A stretch of 64,000 nt of DNA from Perilla frutescens. Lineage: Eukaryota; Streptophyta; Magnoliopsida; Lamiales; Lamiaceae. Shown here in pieces: positions 11,255 through 20,335 of this stretch. The notes under the pieces are model-generated. The model saw nothing but the letters and a program-made list of their open reading frames with translations, was not told the DNA's origin and did no database searches. The number at the start of each line of letters is the position of its first letter. The stretch's first letter is position 1. The stretch lies in assembly GCA_026008535.1 (NCBI GenBank), contig BRKX01000004.1, positions 59,404,501 to 59,468,500 on the forward strand. The letters are read 5' to 3'. A program made the position numbers and the translations under genes.

Positions 11255-11816
11255 TGTTGGGTATTTGTTGGCCCATTTGTTGTGGCCCAATTACTGTTGG
11301 CCCATCTCCCTCATTTATTTCGGCCCGTTGACTGCCGCCCACTTATGCTGATTCCCTTACACCTTTTCGGCTATCCTTGCTTCATTAAAAGAAGCCTGGG
11401 GTTTTCATTGTTCATCGTCCTCACAATCTCTCTCTCTCTCTCTCTTTCTCTGAGTGTTCTTCTGCTCTGCTTATTGCGATCCCTTGAATCAAGCTTTGGC
11501 TTGAGAGCTTTGTGTGGCCTGGGATAGCTAGGGTTCAATCATGGTCTCCTCGTGCGAGTAGTCTGGGATAGCTAGGGTTCAATCATGGGCTCGTCGGAAG
11601 TTTGAGCCTTGTGAGAGGTTGTGTGGCCTGCCATTCTTCACGTTTTCGGTTTCGGTGTGCATTTTGGTCAATGTTTGGAGGAGCTTTGGTCTCAGGTAAC
11701 CCTGAGCCTTATCACTGCCCCTCCTACTTGATTCACTGTCCCTTGAGGGACAAACAGACCGATCTGTGGTGGTGGAAAGCAAGAGATGTAACCTCCGGGA
11801 GCCTTGATACCCTACA
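11255..11816 (+). repeat. 3' LTR of the copia element
   Basis: 562 bp, TGTTGGGTA...CCCTACA, followed by GAACT. It retains about 85 bp missing from the 5' LTR, including a short AGGGACA-containing palindromic patch (11740-11760). A purine-rich tract (AAAGGTGGAGAA) immediately precedes it. Confidence 0.9.
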
Positions 11817-12059
11817 GAACTAATAAATGAATTTGGGTTGAATACATAGATTTAGAAATTGTGCGCTACTTGGTACACAAATGAAATCATATGAAATTTT
11901 ACGATATACAATCACATACACTCAAACTCAATTGAAGAGATCCGCGAGGTCGATTGTAGTAATAATGTACGTATATAAAAAGGAAAATTCGATTCAAATT
12001 TCAAAAGTTGTTTATATAGGAAATGGTTGGTCTCTTGTCAGTTGAGTGTACCTTTTGCC

Positions 12060-13110
12060 AAGGTTAGACGCGCGCGTGGTGGCCCATGGGCGTCACGCGC
12101 CCGTCATTTTTTTTTCTGGGCTAAATTTGCATTTTTTTTCAGTTTTTTTTTTCAATTTTCTAATTTTTTCTTTTGTTTTTTCACCAAAAATTATATCCTA
12201 AAAGAAAGGTAGTGAATCCTAAAAATTCAAGTGAATTGATTTAATTTATTTGAAATCAATATGAATTTATAATCCAAAATGGAATTAATAAACCCCTAAA
12301 AATAAAATTAAAAAAAACAAACACAAAAAAACCCCTAAATTCCTCCCCTTTCTCCCAAAAAAATCCTAAAAAAATAAAATAAACCCCTAACCTAACCCCC
12401 CCCCCCCCCCAAAAAAAAACACTAAAAAATACTACCTCCGTTTCAAAATGTTTGTTGTTTTAGGTTTTTTTTTTTTCAAAATGTTTGTTGTTTTATATAA
12501 TTTGACATTCTCTCTCCCAATTTTAACCCTCTCAAATCCTACAAGATTTCTTGATTCTAACTTACCTATAATATATGAAGAGAGAAAAATATATGGAGAG
12601 AGAAAATATTGTTATTTTTTAGAAAAATATAGATGAATTAGATTTTATGACATATATGAGGGATGGGTATATTTGTCCACAAAATTAATTCTTAATTTCA
12701 GATAAAAAAAACAAAACAACAAACATTTTGAAACGGAGGTAGTACAAAATAAACCCCTTAAAAACACAAAGAAACTCCAAAAAAACACAAAATAACTCCC
12801 TAAAAACACCCCAAAAAATATTAAACCCTAACCCCCCCAAAAAAAACCCTAAAAAACCTAAAAACCCCATAAACCCCAAACCCCTAAGCTCTAAACATGA
12901 ATTGAGATGAAATAAATCATAATTTGAATTAAATAAACTCGTATACGACAAGTTGCAGAACCAATACTTTTTATGATTACGGGTGATACTTTTTGTACTT
13001 CGGACTGATACTTTTTAGTGTTAAGAATGATACTATTTCTGACGAACTTTTTTTTAGGGGGGCCGAGGCAGATCGGGTCAGGATTGACTTGCCCATGATC
13101 TGATTTTATG
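12060..13110 (-). repeat. Interspersed CCCTAAA-like element, copy 1 (inverse orientation)
   Basis: Long stretches of degenerate telomere-like text (AACCCCTAAAAA, AAAACCCTAAAAAACC) are flanked by a GC-rich CACGCGCC end (about 12070-12100) and by repeated GATACTTTTT motifs (12960-13035). The reverse complement matches 29192-29902, including AATTGATTTAATTTATTTGAAAT and the CCTAAA tracts; 34515-34965 is a third, deleted copy. A Stowaway MITE is nested at 12432-12742. No coding capacity. Confidence 0.6.
12432..12742. mobile_element. Stowaway-like (Tc1/mariner) MITE
   Basis: 311 bp with terminal inverted repeats CTACCTCCGTTTCAAAATG / CATTTTGAAACGGAGGTAG and the dinucleotide TA on both sides (12430-12431, 12743-12744), the hallmark of Stowaway elements. 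TTTCAAAATGTTTGTTGTTTTA is duplicated just inside the left end. No ORF. It is inserted in the CCCTAAA-like repeat. Confidence 0.85.
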
Positions 13111-14278
13111 GATTTGGGTTTCCAAACTCTGATAAGAGACTTTGTGTATAGGAAATCGTTGGCGAATTAGAAACACAAATACCCAGCCAACGTCACTGCT
13201 TGTCTTATTCTTTAATTGAGATTTTTTTATGACAAAGATGGACTATATTGAACTAGAATGAGAGTCCAGAGATGGAGTCACAAGTTCACAACAAACTCAT
13301 AATAATAGAAGATGTCAAGAACTTGACAATAGGATGGCGAGGCCTAGGAGCAGTGGAGAAAATTTCCATTGTGATTCACAGAACATGTCTCAACTCGTTT
13401 TTGTGCAAAAAATTATCTATTTTGGTTACATTGGTTAAAGTTATCAATTTTGGTACCGCAATTTTAAGGTCCTTGGTCCTTGTTATTTGCTACGGGTCTC
13501 TTCATACGCACACGTCCATGTTAATAACTAACGGGCCTCTTCACACGCCACCCACATGCGCGTTTTGGACATGAAATTCAATCCTAATTTAGCCTAATCC
13601 CCAAATCAAACCATATAGGTCAAATAAAAATCCCCAAAAAATCCCCAAAATCCCAATGGGCAGAAGCTGAAGATTGAGAGAAGACGGCGACGGCTCCAGA
13701 CAGTTTGGTTGCGTGTAGATTCTGTGTTTCAAGTTGCCAAGTTTTCTTCATAAATTTTCTCGTTCTACTTCCCGGATTTGCAGAAAAAATATTAGTGGAT
13801 CAGAGCTCTTTAAGTTTTTGATAGACTAGCATTCCATTTCTCTTCAATAAAATTTCCATAAACTCATCACTTATGATTTAGTCAGCTTACAGCTCTTTTT
13901 TTTTTTTGGTTTTATTGGATGAGACCAGAACAATGTCTACTATAATTTCCATGTCAATCACACTGATACACTGTTCTTGTTAAAGGAAGAAAGGAAGGCA
14001 GATGGATGATTTCAACATAACAACACTTAAACATAATCACAGCGATCAAAACACATCATCATCTACACACAAAATCACCAAAGTAGATACTGAGATCAAA
14101 ACAAAGACAATTATCATTATACGATCACGAATAAACAGAAGCAAATAAAAATCAGAGGCATGATGTGTATACTCGACATTCAATATGAAATTTAAATCAT
14201 AGTCATAAGAAAATCGAGTCTCCATTGATCAAATCAAACTACATAAAAAACAGGAAATCAAACTGGCGTATCCCTTCC
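13111..14278. other. Intergenic and eL27 3' flank
   Basis: No supportable gene. Roughly the last 300 bases before 14279 probably hold the 3' UTR of the minus-strand eL27 gene; the exact poly(A) site cannot be fixed. Small open frames near 13272-13574 have no recognisable domain. Confidence 0.45.
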
Positions 14279-14686
14279 TTAAAACCTGAGCTTAGAGAAA
14301 AACCAACGGTTCTTGCCGGTCTTGAACCTCTCCTCGAGCCTAGCCTTAACCTCCTTGCAGGCGGTGACCTTCTTGTCGCGCGAGACGAGAGCGTCGGCGG
14401 AGACGATGTCCTTGAGATCCACGTCGAGCGTGTAGCGCGTGGGCATGATGTGATTGTAATTCACCAGCTTCACGAACGCCTTCACGCGAGATTTCTTCGC
14501 CTGCTTCTTCGCGGAATCCTTGCGGATGACCTTGCTCGGGTACTTGGCGACGCCGGCGACGAGGCAGTGGCCGTAGGGGCGGTCGCGAGTACCGTCGTCG
14601 AAGTTCTTCACAATCGTCGCCTTGTGGCCGGCGAAACGCCCTTGGAGGAGGACCACCGCCTTGTTTGGCTTCAGGAACTTCACCAT
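14279..14686 (-). CDS. RPL27: Large ribosomal subunit protein eL27 (RPL27)
   Basis: 135 residues, the usual length of plant eL27, intronless in the coding part. It starts MVKFLKPNKAVVLLQGRFAG (KOW-type fold at the N-terminus), contains FDDGTRDRPYGHCLVAG, KYPSKVIRKDSAKK and MPTRYTLDVDLKD, and ends with the diagnostic ERFKTGKNRWFFSKLRF. An upstream in-frame ATG would add 25 residues (MKFALKTLILF...), but these come from the 5' leader and are absent from eL27 proteins, so the start at 14686 is preferred. It is a structural protein of the cytosolic 60S subunit. It looks intact and is markedly more GC-rich than its surroundings, as expected for a highly expressed housekeeping gene. Confidence 0.96.
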   Translation of the reverse strand: MVKFLKPNKAVVLLQGRFAGHKATIVKNFDDGTRDRPYGHCLVAGVAKYPSKVIRKDSAKKQAKKSRVKAFVKLVNYNHIMPTRYTLDVDLKDIVSADALVSRDKKVTACKEVKARLEERFKTGKNRWFFSKLRF

Positions 14687-14830
14687 TTCCGGAGCTTCTG
14701 AGATTTCACAGTGTGCGTGTGGGGAGGTGAAGAGAATTAGGGTTTTGAGTGCGAATTTCATTATATATTAGTTTGGGGGAAAAGGCCCAAGGTTTTTCCA
14801 TGGGCCTCGCCACTCACTAACTGGGCCTTG
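14687..14830 (-). promoter_or_regulatory. Ribosomal-protein-type promoter of eL27
   Basis: Reading the minus strand towards the gene: three site II motifs (TGGGCC/AGGCCCA type) at 14822-14828, 14801-14807 and 14782-14790, an AT-rich TATA-like TAATATATAA at about 14760-14770, then a telo-box AAACCCTAA at 14737-14745 close to the expected transcription start. Site II plus telo-box is the known hallmark of plant ribosomal-protein promoters, bound by TCP-type and telo-box factors. The leader would be about 45-50 nt, pyrimidine-rich. Confidence 0.75.
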
Positions 14831-15951
14831 CTCAAATATCTTAATTTCTTCAAAACTTTTAAAATGTTTAATCCCAAAATATCTTGCTTTAAAAAATAAT
14901 GAATTACCAGCAAAATCTTTAGGAATTAAAATTGAAACCATGTTTGATCGCTCGAGTTTTAAATAAATGACATAACAAGATCTTTTTGGACATTTAATTG
15001 AAGCAAGTAACATTATTTAATCCATTTAATTCACCATTCGAAACATATAGGTTATCTCTCAATCTAATATTCGAAATATAGGTTATCTCTCCAATCAATT
15101 AATTTTATTTAATTAATTATCTCTCCCGAGACTTCTTTGAAGGTGAATAAAAAATATTCAAACACAAATTTTTAAGATCAAACCTAGTTTAACAAGCCAT
15201 ATGCTAATGCTTCAAAACTTGAAGTCTTTTAGAGTCTTCTAATCAGATCTTGTGCATACGACAACAACCATCTAACTAGTTTGATTCTCATGTTATTTAC
15301 AACAACATGATATAGCCTAAACAAGTAATCGACTGTCCTAATCCTAATCAAACTCTAACAAGGAAACTTTCCTTGTTGAACTCAAGCATACCTAGTTAGA
15401 ATTCTTCTTTGAATAAGACTCGTCTTTTTGCATCTTGATTTTCAATCTGAATAATGTAGCTTCTATTTTGAGATGTCTATCTTCAATAGGTATCTACATT
15501 TTCTTGAAAACAACTTGATATGTCTCTTTGGAATTTTCTGGACAACCATGATCATGATCATGTGCATAACACTTGATCAAGTACATTCTTCAATCTTCAA
15601 TCAGATTGGTGGCAGAATGTCCTTGTAACATGTCCAGAACATGGTTTTCAATGCTTGAAAAAATAAAAATCTTCCTATTCTTTATTTGCTATAAGAATTA
15701 AGACAATCTAAACACTTAGTATTAAATGATGACACTAACATATTTAAATAATTTAAAAAGTTGGAATACATTATTTTTGGAATATTATATTGATATGTCA
15801 TAAGTTTAATCATTTCGGTATAATTTTCATAAGTATAGGTTTAATCTTTGGAATCATGAATTGATAAATTTTTATTATTTTTTTTATTCAACACATACAA
15901 TGACAATTTTATTTTACACTCGTCGATATTATTTTCTTATATATATGAATA
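14831..15951. other. Intergenic, nothing coding recognised
   Basis: Contains a short tandem duplication (ATATAGGTTATCTCTC at about 15046 and 15073) and stretches with LTR-like text (15170-15650) that could not be assigned. The minus-strand open frame at 14768-15013 lies over the eL27 promoter and is considered spurious. Confidence 0.4.
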
Positions 15952-15976
15952 CTAGTATACCATCCCCGATGCACAT
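15952..15976 (-). mobile_element. Degenerate Helitron-like 3' terminus
   Basis: On the minus strand GTGCATCGGGG is followed by ATGGTATA and CTAG then T, matching the family ends at 4319-4346 and 23320-23345, but the hairpin is decayed. The element would extend rightwards; its other end was not found. Confidence 0.4.
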
Positions 15977-16519
15977 GAAATATTATTAAAAATATTTATT
16001 ATTTTTCCCAACATGTACAAATGTAAAATTGTACTCAATCAAAAATTTACTATATAAACTATATGGACTGAAGTTATGAATTACTTGTGTATTTTTTCAT
16101 AGATTATGTGTAGTCTGACTTTTATAAAAGAAAAAACCAACAAATATGATAGAATGGATTATTATGATATTTATGTATTTCTAAATAGATTGTTATGTTA
16201 TTTCATCGTGGTAATTTATTCCATTACTTGTAAACTCATGCACCAAGCTATGGATAAACAAATTAAATACCATTTGGGAATTACATATGCATGTTTAGAG
16301 CTTACAAATCTACATAAAAAAATAGGAATGAGAAGTTATGTAATTTTTTTTAAAGAGCTCAACTCATTAAAAGATACATATCCCACTAAGAACGCATTAA
16401 ATTCCTACAATATATGATTCTTTGAATTTTATAGAGTTTTGGTGGAAGAACATGGGCACTGTTTGACAAAAAAAAATGTAATGTATATTCATTTAGTTAA
16501 GTTTTATTATTATTATTAC

Positions 16520-16572
<53 letters not shown>

Positions 16573-16882
16573 GTTTGGTGTTTTCACGAAAAAAAAAAAA
16601 TTATTCGTTGACTCTTCGATGTAAGATAAATTTAGTAAGAAAAAATAAAATATATAAGATTTAACTATTTACAATATATTAATATACTTGAATTTGAAAA
16701 TTTGAATATATATCTAAAATTTTGAATTCAAATAAAATTATTTGAAATTTTGAATATATTTAAATGAGACTTTCGGAAATATGACTTAGTTTGATGATGC
16801 TTTCAAGTTGCATTTCCCCTTAATGTAATCCGATTTGCCTAATTTTTTAAAATATTTATGGAATAAAAATAGATACTTACAC
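15977..16882. other. AT-rich intergenic DNA with an ATT microsatellite
   Basis: A TTA/ATT trinucleotide run occupies about 16503-16571. The open frame at 16106-16417 has no recognisable domain. The five bases TACAC at 16878-16882 are the left target duplication of the next element. Confidence 0.6.
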
Positions 16883-17506
16883 TGATACGATCCTGGACGG
16901 GGTGTCGATGATCGAGTTCGAGCGTTCGGGGAGGCTGGCGCGAGTGGCAGCGCGAGACCTGCCGCGAGTGAACTAGTCGCGCCAGAGACGTGTTTCGCTT
17001 TGGACTGAGCGCGAGTCACAGCGCAAGTGGTGGCGCGGGCGAGCAGGTCGCGCCCTCGACGTGTCCTGCACTGAGCCTGGCGCGAGCTACAGCGCGACTA
17101 GGGGCGCGAGTGGGCCCGAGTCGTGCCTATTTGGACTGTTGCGGATTTATCCGATTTCTATTTAATTATTTCCTTTTTAGTTTAGGATTTGACTTTTAGG
17201 GTTGTTTTATTTTTACCCACCTATATAAGTGCTTGCATTATATTTCATTAGACAGTTTTTTGATATATTAAATTTGAGAATTCTCTCTGGAGATTTTATT
17301 GAACCGTATGTCGTGTTCATCCGACTTATCAAACGGTAGATCACAACTGTTTGTGGCGTCTTCGATTTTCATCCAAGGTTCTTATTTCCAATCATAGCTG
17401 GGTTATAGGTTTCATATATCTATAGTTCGTCCGTGTTGTGAAGTTCGGGTCGAGGATTCTGTCTCTGGTAATCTGATACAAGTTCTGGGGTTGCAGAATC
17501 GTATCA
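16883..17506 (+). repeat. 5' LTR of the gag-only gypsy element
   Basis: TGATACGATCC...GTATCA. The first 240 bp form a GC-rich island in AT-rich surroundings with three imperfect repeats of a TGGCGCGAG...CAGCGCGAG motif and pairing CGCGCC segments. TATATAAG near 17221-17229 is a plausible core promoter. Confidence 0.88.
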
Positions 17507-17508
17507 AT

Positions 17509-17520
17509 TGGTATCAAAGC
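17509..17520 (+). other. Primer-binding site variant
   Basis: TGGTATCAAAGC begins 3 bases after the 5' LTR. It is the usual initiator tRNA-Met complement with one change (AAAGC for AGAGC). Confidence 0.7.
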
Positions 17521-17901
17521 TTCGGCTTTGTATCAGGTTCCAAGTTATCCCTTTAAATTCTGTATTTTAATTTCTCGCCTATTGTTATAAAAAAAAAGAG
17601 AAAAGTCGAATTCAGCAAAAAAAAAAAAGAAAAAGACGCTGAAAAATAAAAATAAAAAGTAAAAAGGCGGGAAAATTTTTGGTGTTTTTGTTACGATTTA
17701 TTTGGTTGTTTGGGTTCTTAAGAGCTTATATATCATCCGTAGAGAAGTCAAAAAATTTTCGTGAAATTTCAAAAATTTTCAAATTTTTGATAGTGAATTT
17801 TGGGCAATTTTGTGGTGTTGATATACGTGGTTTGGGAAGCTATATTTTGGTGTCTGGAGTGTATTGAGGAAGATTATTGTTGGTGTTGAAAAAAAAAAGA
17901 G

Positions 17902-18703
17902 ATGATTGGTTCTGCTGGTTATGGTGGTAGAAAATATCATGGAGATGAATGTGAGGAGTATTGGGAAACAGGCGTTCCACTGTTCCGAGGTGCGAGAGAT
18001 CCTGAGTCGTACCTAGAGTGGAAAAAGAATATAGAACTATTGTTTAACTATCACGATTATCCAGAGCGGAGGAAGGTTAAGATCGCTGCTAGTGGATTCT
18101 GTGATGAAGTGCTTACCTGGTGGAATCAGTTTTATCCCATAAGGCGACGTCTTGGAGAGCCAATTGATACGGTGGCAGGTGATGAAGAGGGTGCTGAGAA
18201 AGCGTCACATGTCTTACTCTTCTCAACGGGAGCTGGAGGATATGGTGCAAGAGGCAATCAAAGTGGAGAAACGGCTTGGGCGGAGGGATGATAATACTAC
18301 ACCTACAAAATCCTCTAATTGGAATTTTGATTGGTGTGCTATGACAAGCGTGCTAGAGTCGGGTTTAGAGATGGCGACCTTCTACAATTCAGACATTTGC
18401 AATGGAGGAAACGCGATTGTTGAAGATGTTGATGGTCCGGAGGGGCTCGTTGCGGAGGATTCAAATGTGGGGGAGACAACCATAGATGATTCAGTTTCTA
18501 AAGTTTGTGAGGTTGAAGAAGTAACTCCAGAACAATTAATTTCGATTGATGTTGACGAGCCAAAGCTAGAGCCAGATAATGGAGGGCAGCTAGAAGTGGA
18601 AGAAATAAATTCTAACATTTGTCATCCACGAGTTTCTTGTGATGTTTTTGTCTTACAGGTTGATGCAGACATACCGCCAAACATAGAAGTGTCACCAGAC
18701 TAA
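17902..18703 (+). pseudogene. Rearranged gypsy gag remnant
   Basis: The first frame (17902-18291) shows the gypsy capsid hallmarks: FRGARDPESYLEWKKNIE, then YPERRKVKIAASGF and WWNQF. A frame change near 18170-18180 leads into a second frame (18152-18703) that continues with MKRVLRKR and then runs abruptly into ELEDMVQEAIKVEKRLGRR. In full-length relatives these blocks are separated by dozens of residues, so an internal in-frame deletion is likely. The remaining roughly 130 residues are acidic (VEEVTPEQL, DVDEPKLEPDN), not recognisable as gag, and end before the 3' polypurine tract. No protease, RT or integrase. Confidence 0.7.
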
Positions 18704-18887
18704 TTGTTGAATCCTATGAACATGCAGTCTATGGTGTTGAAGTGGCATCCGTTTGGCACAGGCTGGATAATCTGGAAGATGTCTCTTATACAGCCTGTGG
18801 TGAAATATTTTGATGATAGTTCGTGTTCGTTTTTGATCCAGGAGGAAGTTCGGATTTGAGGACAAATCCCTTTCAAGAGAAGGGGAA

Positions 18888-19511
18888 TGATACGATCCTG
18901 GACGGGGTGCCGATGATCGAGTTCGAGCGTTCGGGGAGGCTGGCGCGAGTGGCAGCGCGAGACCTGGCGCGAGTGAACCAGTCGCGCCAGAGAAGTGTTT
19001 GGCTTTGGACTGAGCGCGAGTCACAGCGCGAGTGGTGGCGCGGGCGAGCAGGTCGCGCCCTCGACGTGTCCTGCACTGAGCTTGGCGCGAGCTACAGCGC
19101 GACCAGGGGCGCGAGTGGGCCCGAGTCGCACCTATTTGGACTGTTGCGGATTTATCCAATTTCTATTTAATTATTTCCTTTTTAGTTTAGAATTTGACTT
19201 TTAGGGTTGTTTTATTTTTGCCCACCTATATAAGGGCTTGCATTATATTTCATTAGACAGTTTTTTGATATATTAAATTTGAGAATTCTCTCTAGAGATT
19301 TTATTGAACCGTGTGTCGTGTTCATCCGACTTATCAAACGGTAGATCACAACTGTTTGTATCGTCTTCGATTTTCATCCAAGGTTCTTATTTCCAATCAT
19401 AGCTGGGTTATAGGTTTCATATATCTATAGTTCGTCCGTGTTGTGAAGTTCGGGTCGAGGATTCCATCTCTGGTAATCTGATACAAGTCCTGGGGTTGCA
19501 GAATCGCATCA
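18888..19511 (+). repeat. 3' LTR of the gag-only gypsy element
   Basis: 624 bp, TGATACGATCC...GCATCA, same layout and GC-rich repeats as the 5' copy, followed by TACAC. Confidence 0.88.
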
Positions 19512-19825
19512 TACACTTTATCTTAGTTGAAGCCCGACAAAGGAGTGATAATTTCATTGCATGACCTTACAATTTATATAGTTTGTTTATGCAAAATAAT
19601 ATTTTATTTGTTTTTCGATGTGAGATAAATAAAAAATTAAAATATATAACATTTCATTGTTGAAAACATATTTTGTATATTTAAAATTTGAAACTTAAAT
19701 ATATTTTTTTGATTTAAATATATTGAATGAAATTAAAAAATTTACAATGATATAATTTGTTAATGTAAAACAACATTTGATGTCATTAATTAATTAAAAA
19801 TTGTTACTTGAAGAAAAAATTAATA

Positions 19826-19840
19826 CTCTCTCCGTGTCTA

Positions 19841-19884
<44 letters not shown>

Positions 19885-20066
19885 TTAGAGTTTTAGTTAG
19901 AATTAAGATGTAATTTTTTTTATTTATACCCTTCCCTTTCATATGACATCAAATATCATTTTGTCGAATTTCTCTATATCCATATATTTGATAGGGTTAA
20001 AATTAGTTGAGAGTGGGTGAAATGTTTCAAACTCCTAAACAACATATATTTTTTTCACGGAGGGAG
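19826..20066. mobile_element. Stowaway-like MITE with internal TA microsatellite
   Basis: 241 bp, ends CTCTCTCCGTGTCTAAATA and, inverted, CTCCCTCCGTGAAAAAAATA, flanked by TA (19824-19825 and 20067-20068). A TA run fills 19848-19880. No ORF. Confidence 0.75.
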
Positions 20067-20071
20067 TATCT

Positions 20072-20335
20072 TGCCAAGTTCGACGACAGGAAATGGATCC
20101 AGCAGCTACAACTCGTGCCAAGAAATTGTCTTCTCATGTGGAATTGTGCTAAGAGAATTCTTTTTGCGGCGGTGGAGCTTCAACATCGGAGATGTGAATG
20201 TGAAGTTATTTGTAGAAGATATGGTATGAAGGAGGAAACCTTGGAGCATTGCTTGAGGGATTGCTCATTGAGTATGTTCTTTTGGAAAACTTCGCCACTC
20301 CGTCTAAATCTTGATCCCACTGAACGAGGTATGAT
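20072..20335 (+). pseudogene. LINE ORF2 C-terminal fragment (zf-RVT-like)
   Basis: The frame open from 20007 reads LLMWNCAKRILFAAVELQHR, then CEVICRRYGMKEETLEHCLRDC and FFWKTSPLRLNLD. This matches the pattern of the zinc-binding domain after the RT of plant LINEs (MW...LP..., Cx2C, ETxEHxLxxC, W), with one zinc-site Cys apparently replaced by Tyr (CRRY). The same frame runs without a stop into copia protease sequence, so it is a chance fusion of two broken elements. Moderate confidence. Confidence 0.5.

Larger units (their letters stand above)
5938..11816 (+). mobile_element. Ty1/copia LTR retrotransposon, full-length but inactive
   Basis: A complete element bounded by LTRs that begin TGTTGGGTA, with a perfect 5-bp target duplication GAACT at 5933-5937 and 11817-11821. 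Order: 5' LTR, tRNA-Met-type primer-binding site, gag with one CCHC knuckle, protease, integrase, reverse transcriptase, RNase H, purine-rich tract (about 11244-11254), 3' LTR. Domain order (integrase before RT) is copia type. The RT and RNase H wording looks closest to the Tork-like group, a tentative assignment. Several in-frame stops and frameshifts in pol make it non-autonomous. Confidence 0.93.
16883..19511 (+). mobile_element. Non-autonomous Ty3/gypsy derivative (gag-only, 2.6 kb)
   Basis: Two 624-bp LTRs of equal length flank a 1.38-kb interior. Target duplication TACAC at 16878-16882 and 19512-19516 is perfect. A primer-binding-like TTGGTATCAAAGC follows the 5' LTR, and a polypurine tract (AAGAGAAGGGGAA) precedes the 3' LTR. 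The interior codes only for a damaged gypsy gag; pol is missing. The LTRs differ at roughly 20 positions by eye (about 3%), so insertion is fairly recent. Mobilisation would have needed a helper element. Confidence 0.88.

Noticed and set aside
12270..12900. Interstitial telomere repeat
   Set aside because: CCCTAAA runs are irregular and shared with dispersed copies at 29 kb, so they belong to an interspersed element.
14687..14761. Upstream in-frame ATG extending eL27 by 25 residues
   Set aside because: eL27 proteins start at MVKFLK; the extension covers the telo-box and leader, so it is 5' UTR.
14768..15013. 81-codon minus-strand frame upstream of eL27
   Set aside because: It lies over the site II promoter motifs, has no recognisable domain and does not join the eL27 frame.
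16106..16417. 103-codon frame in AT-rich DNA
   Set aside because: No domain, AT-driven composition, lies next to a Helitron-end relic; random expectation is adequate.
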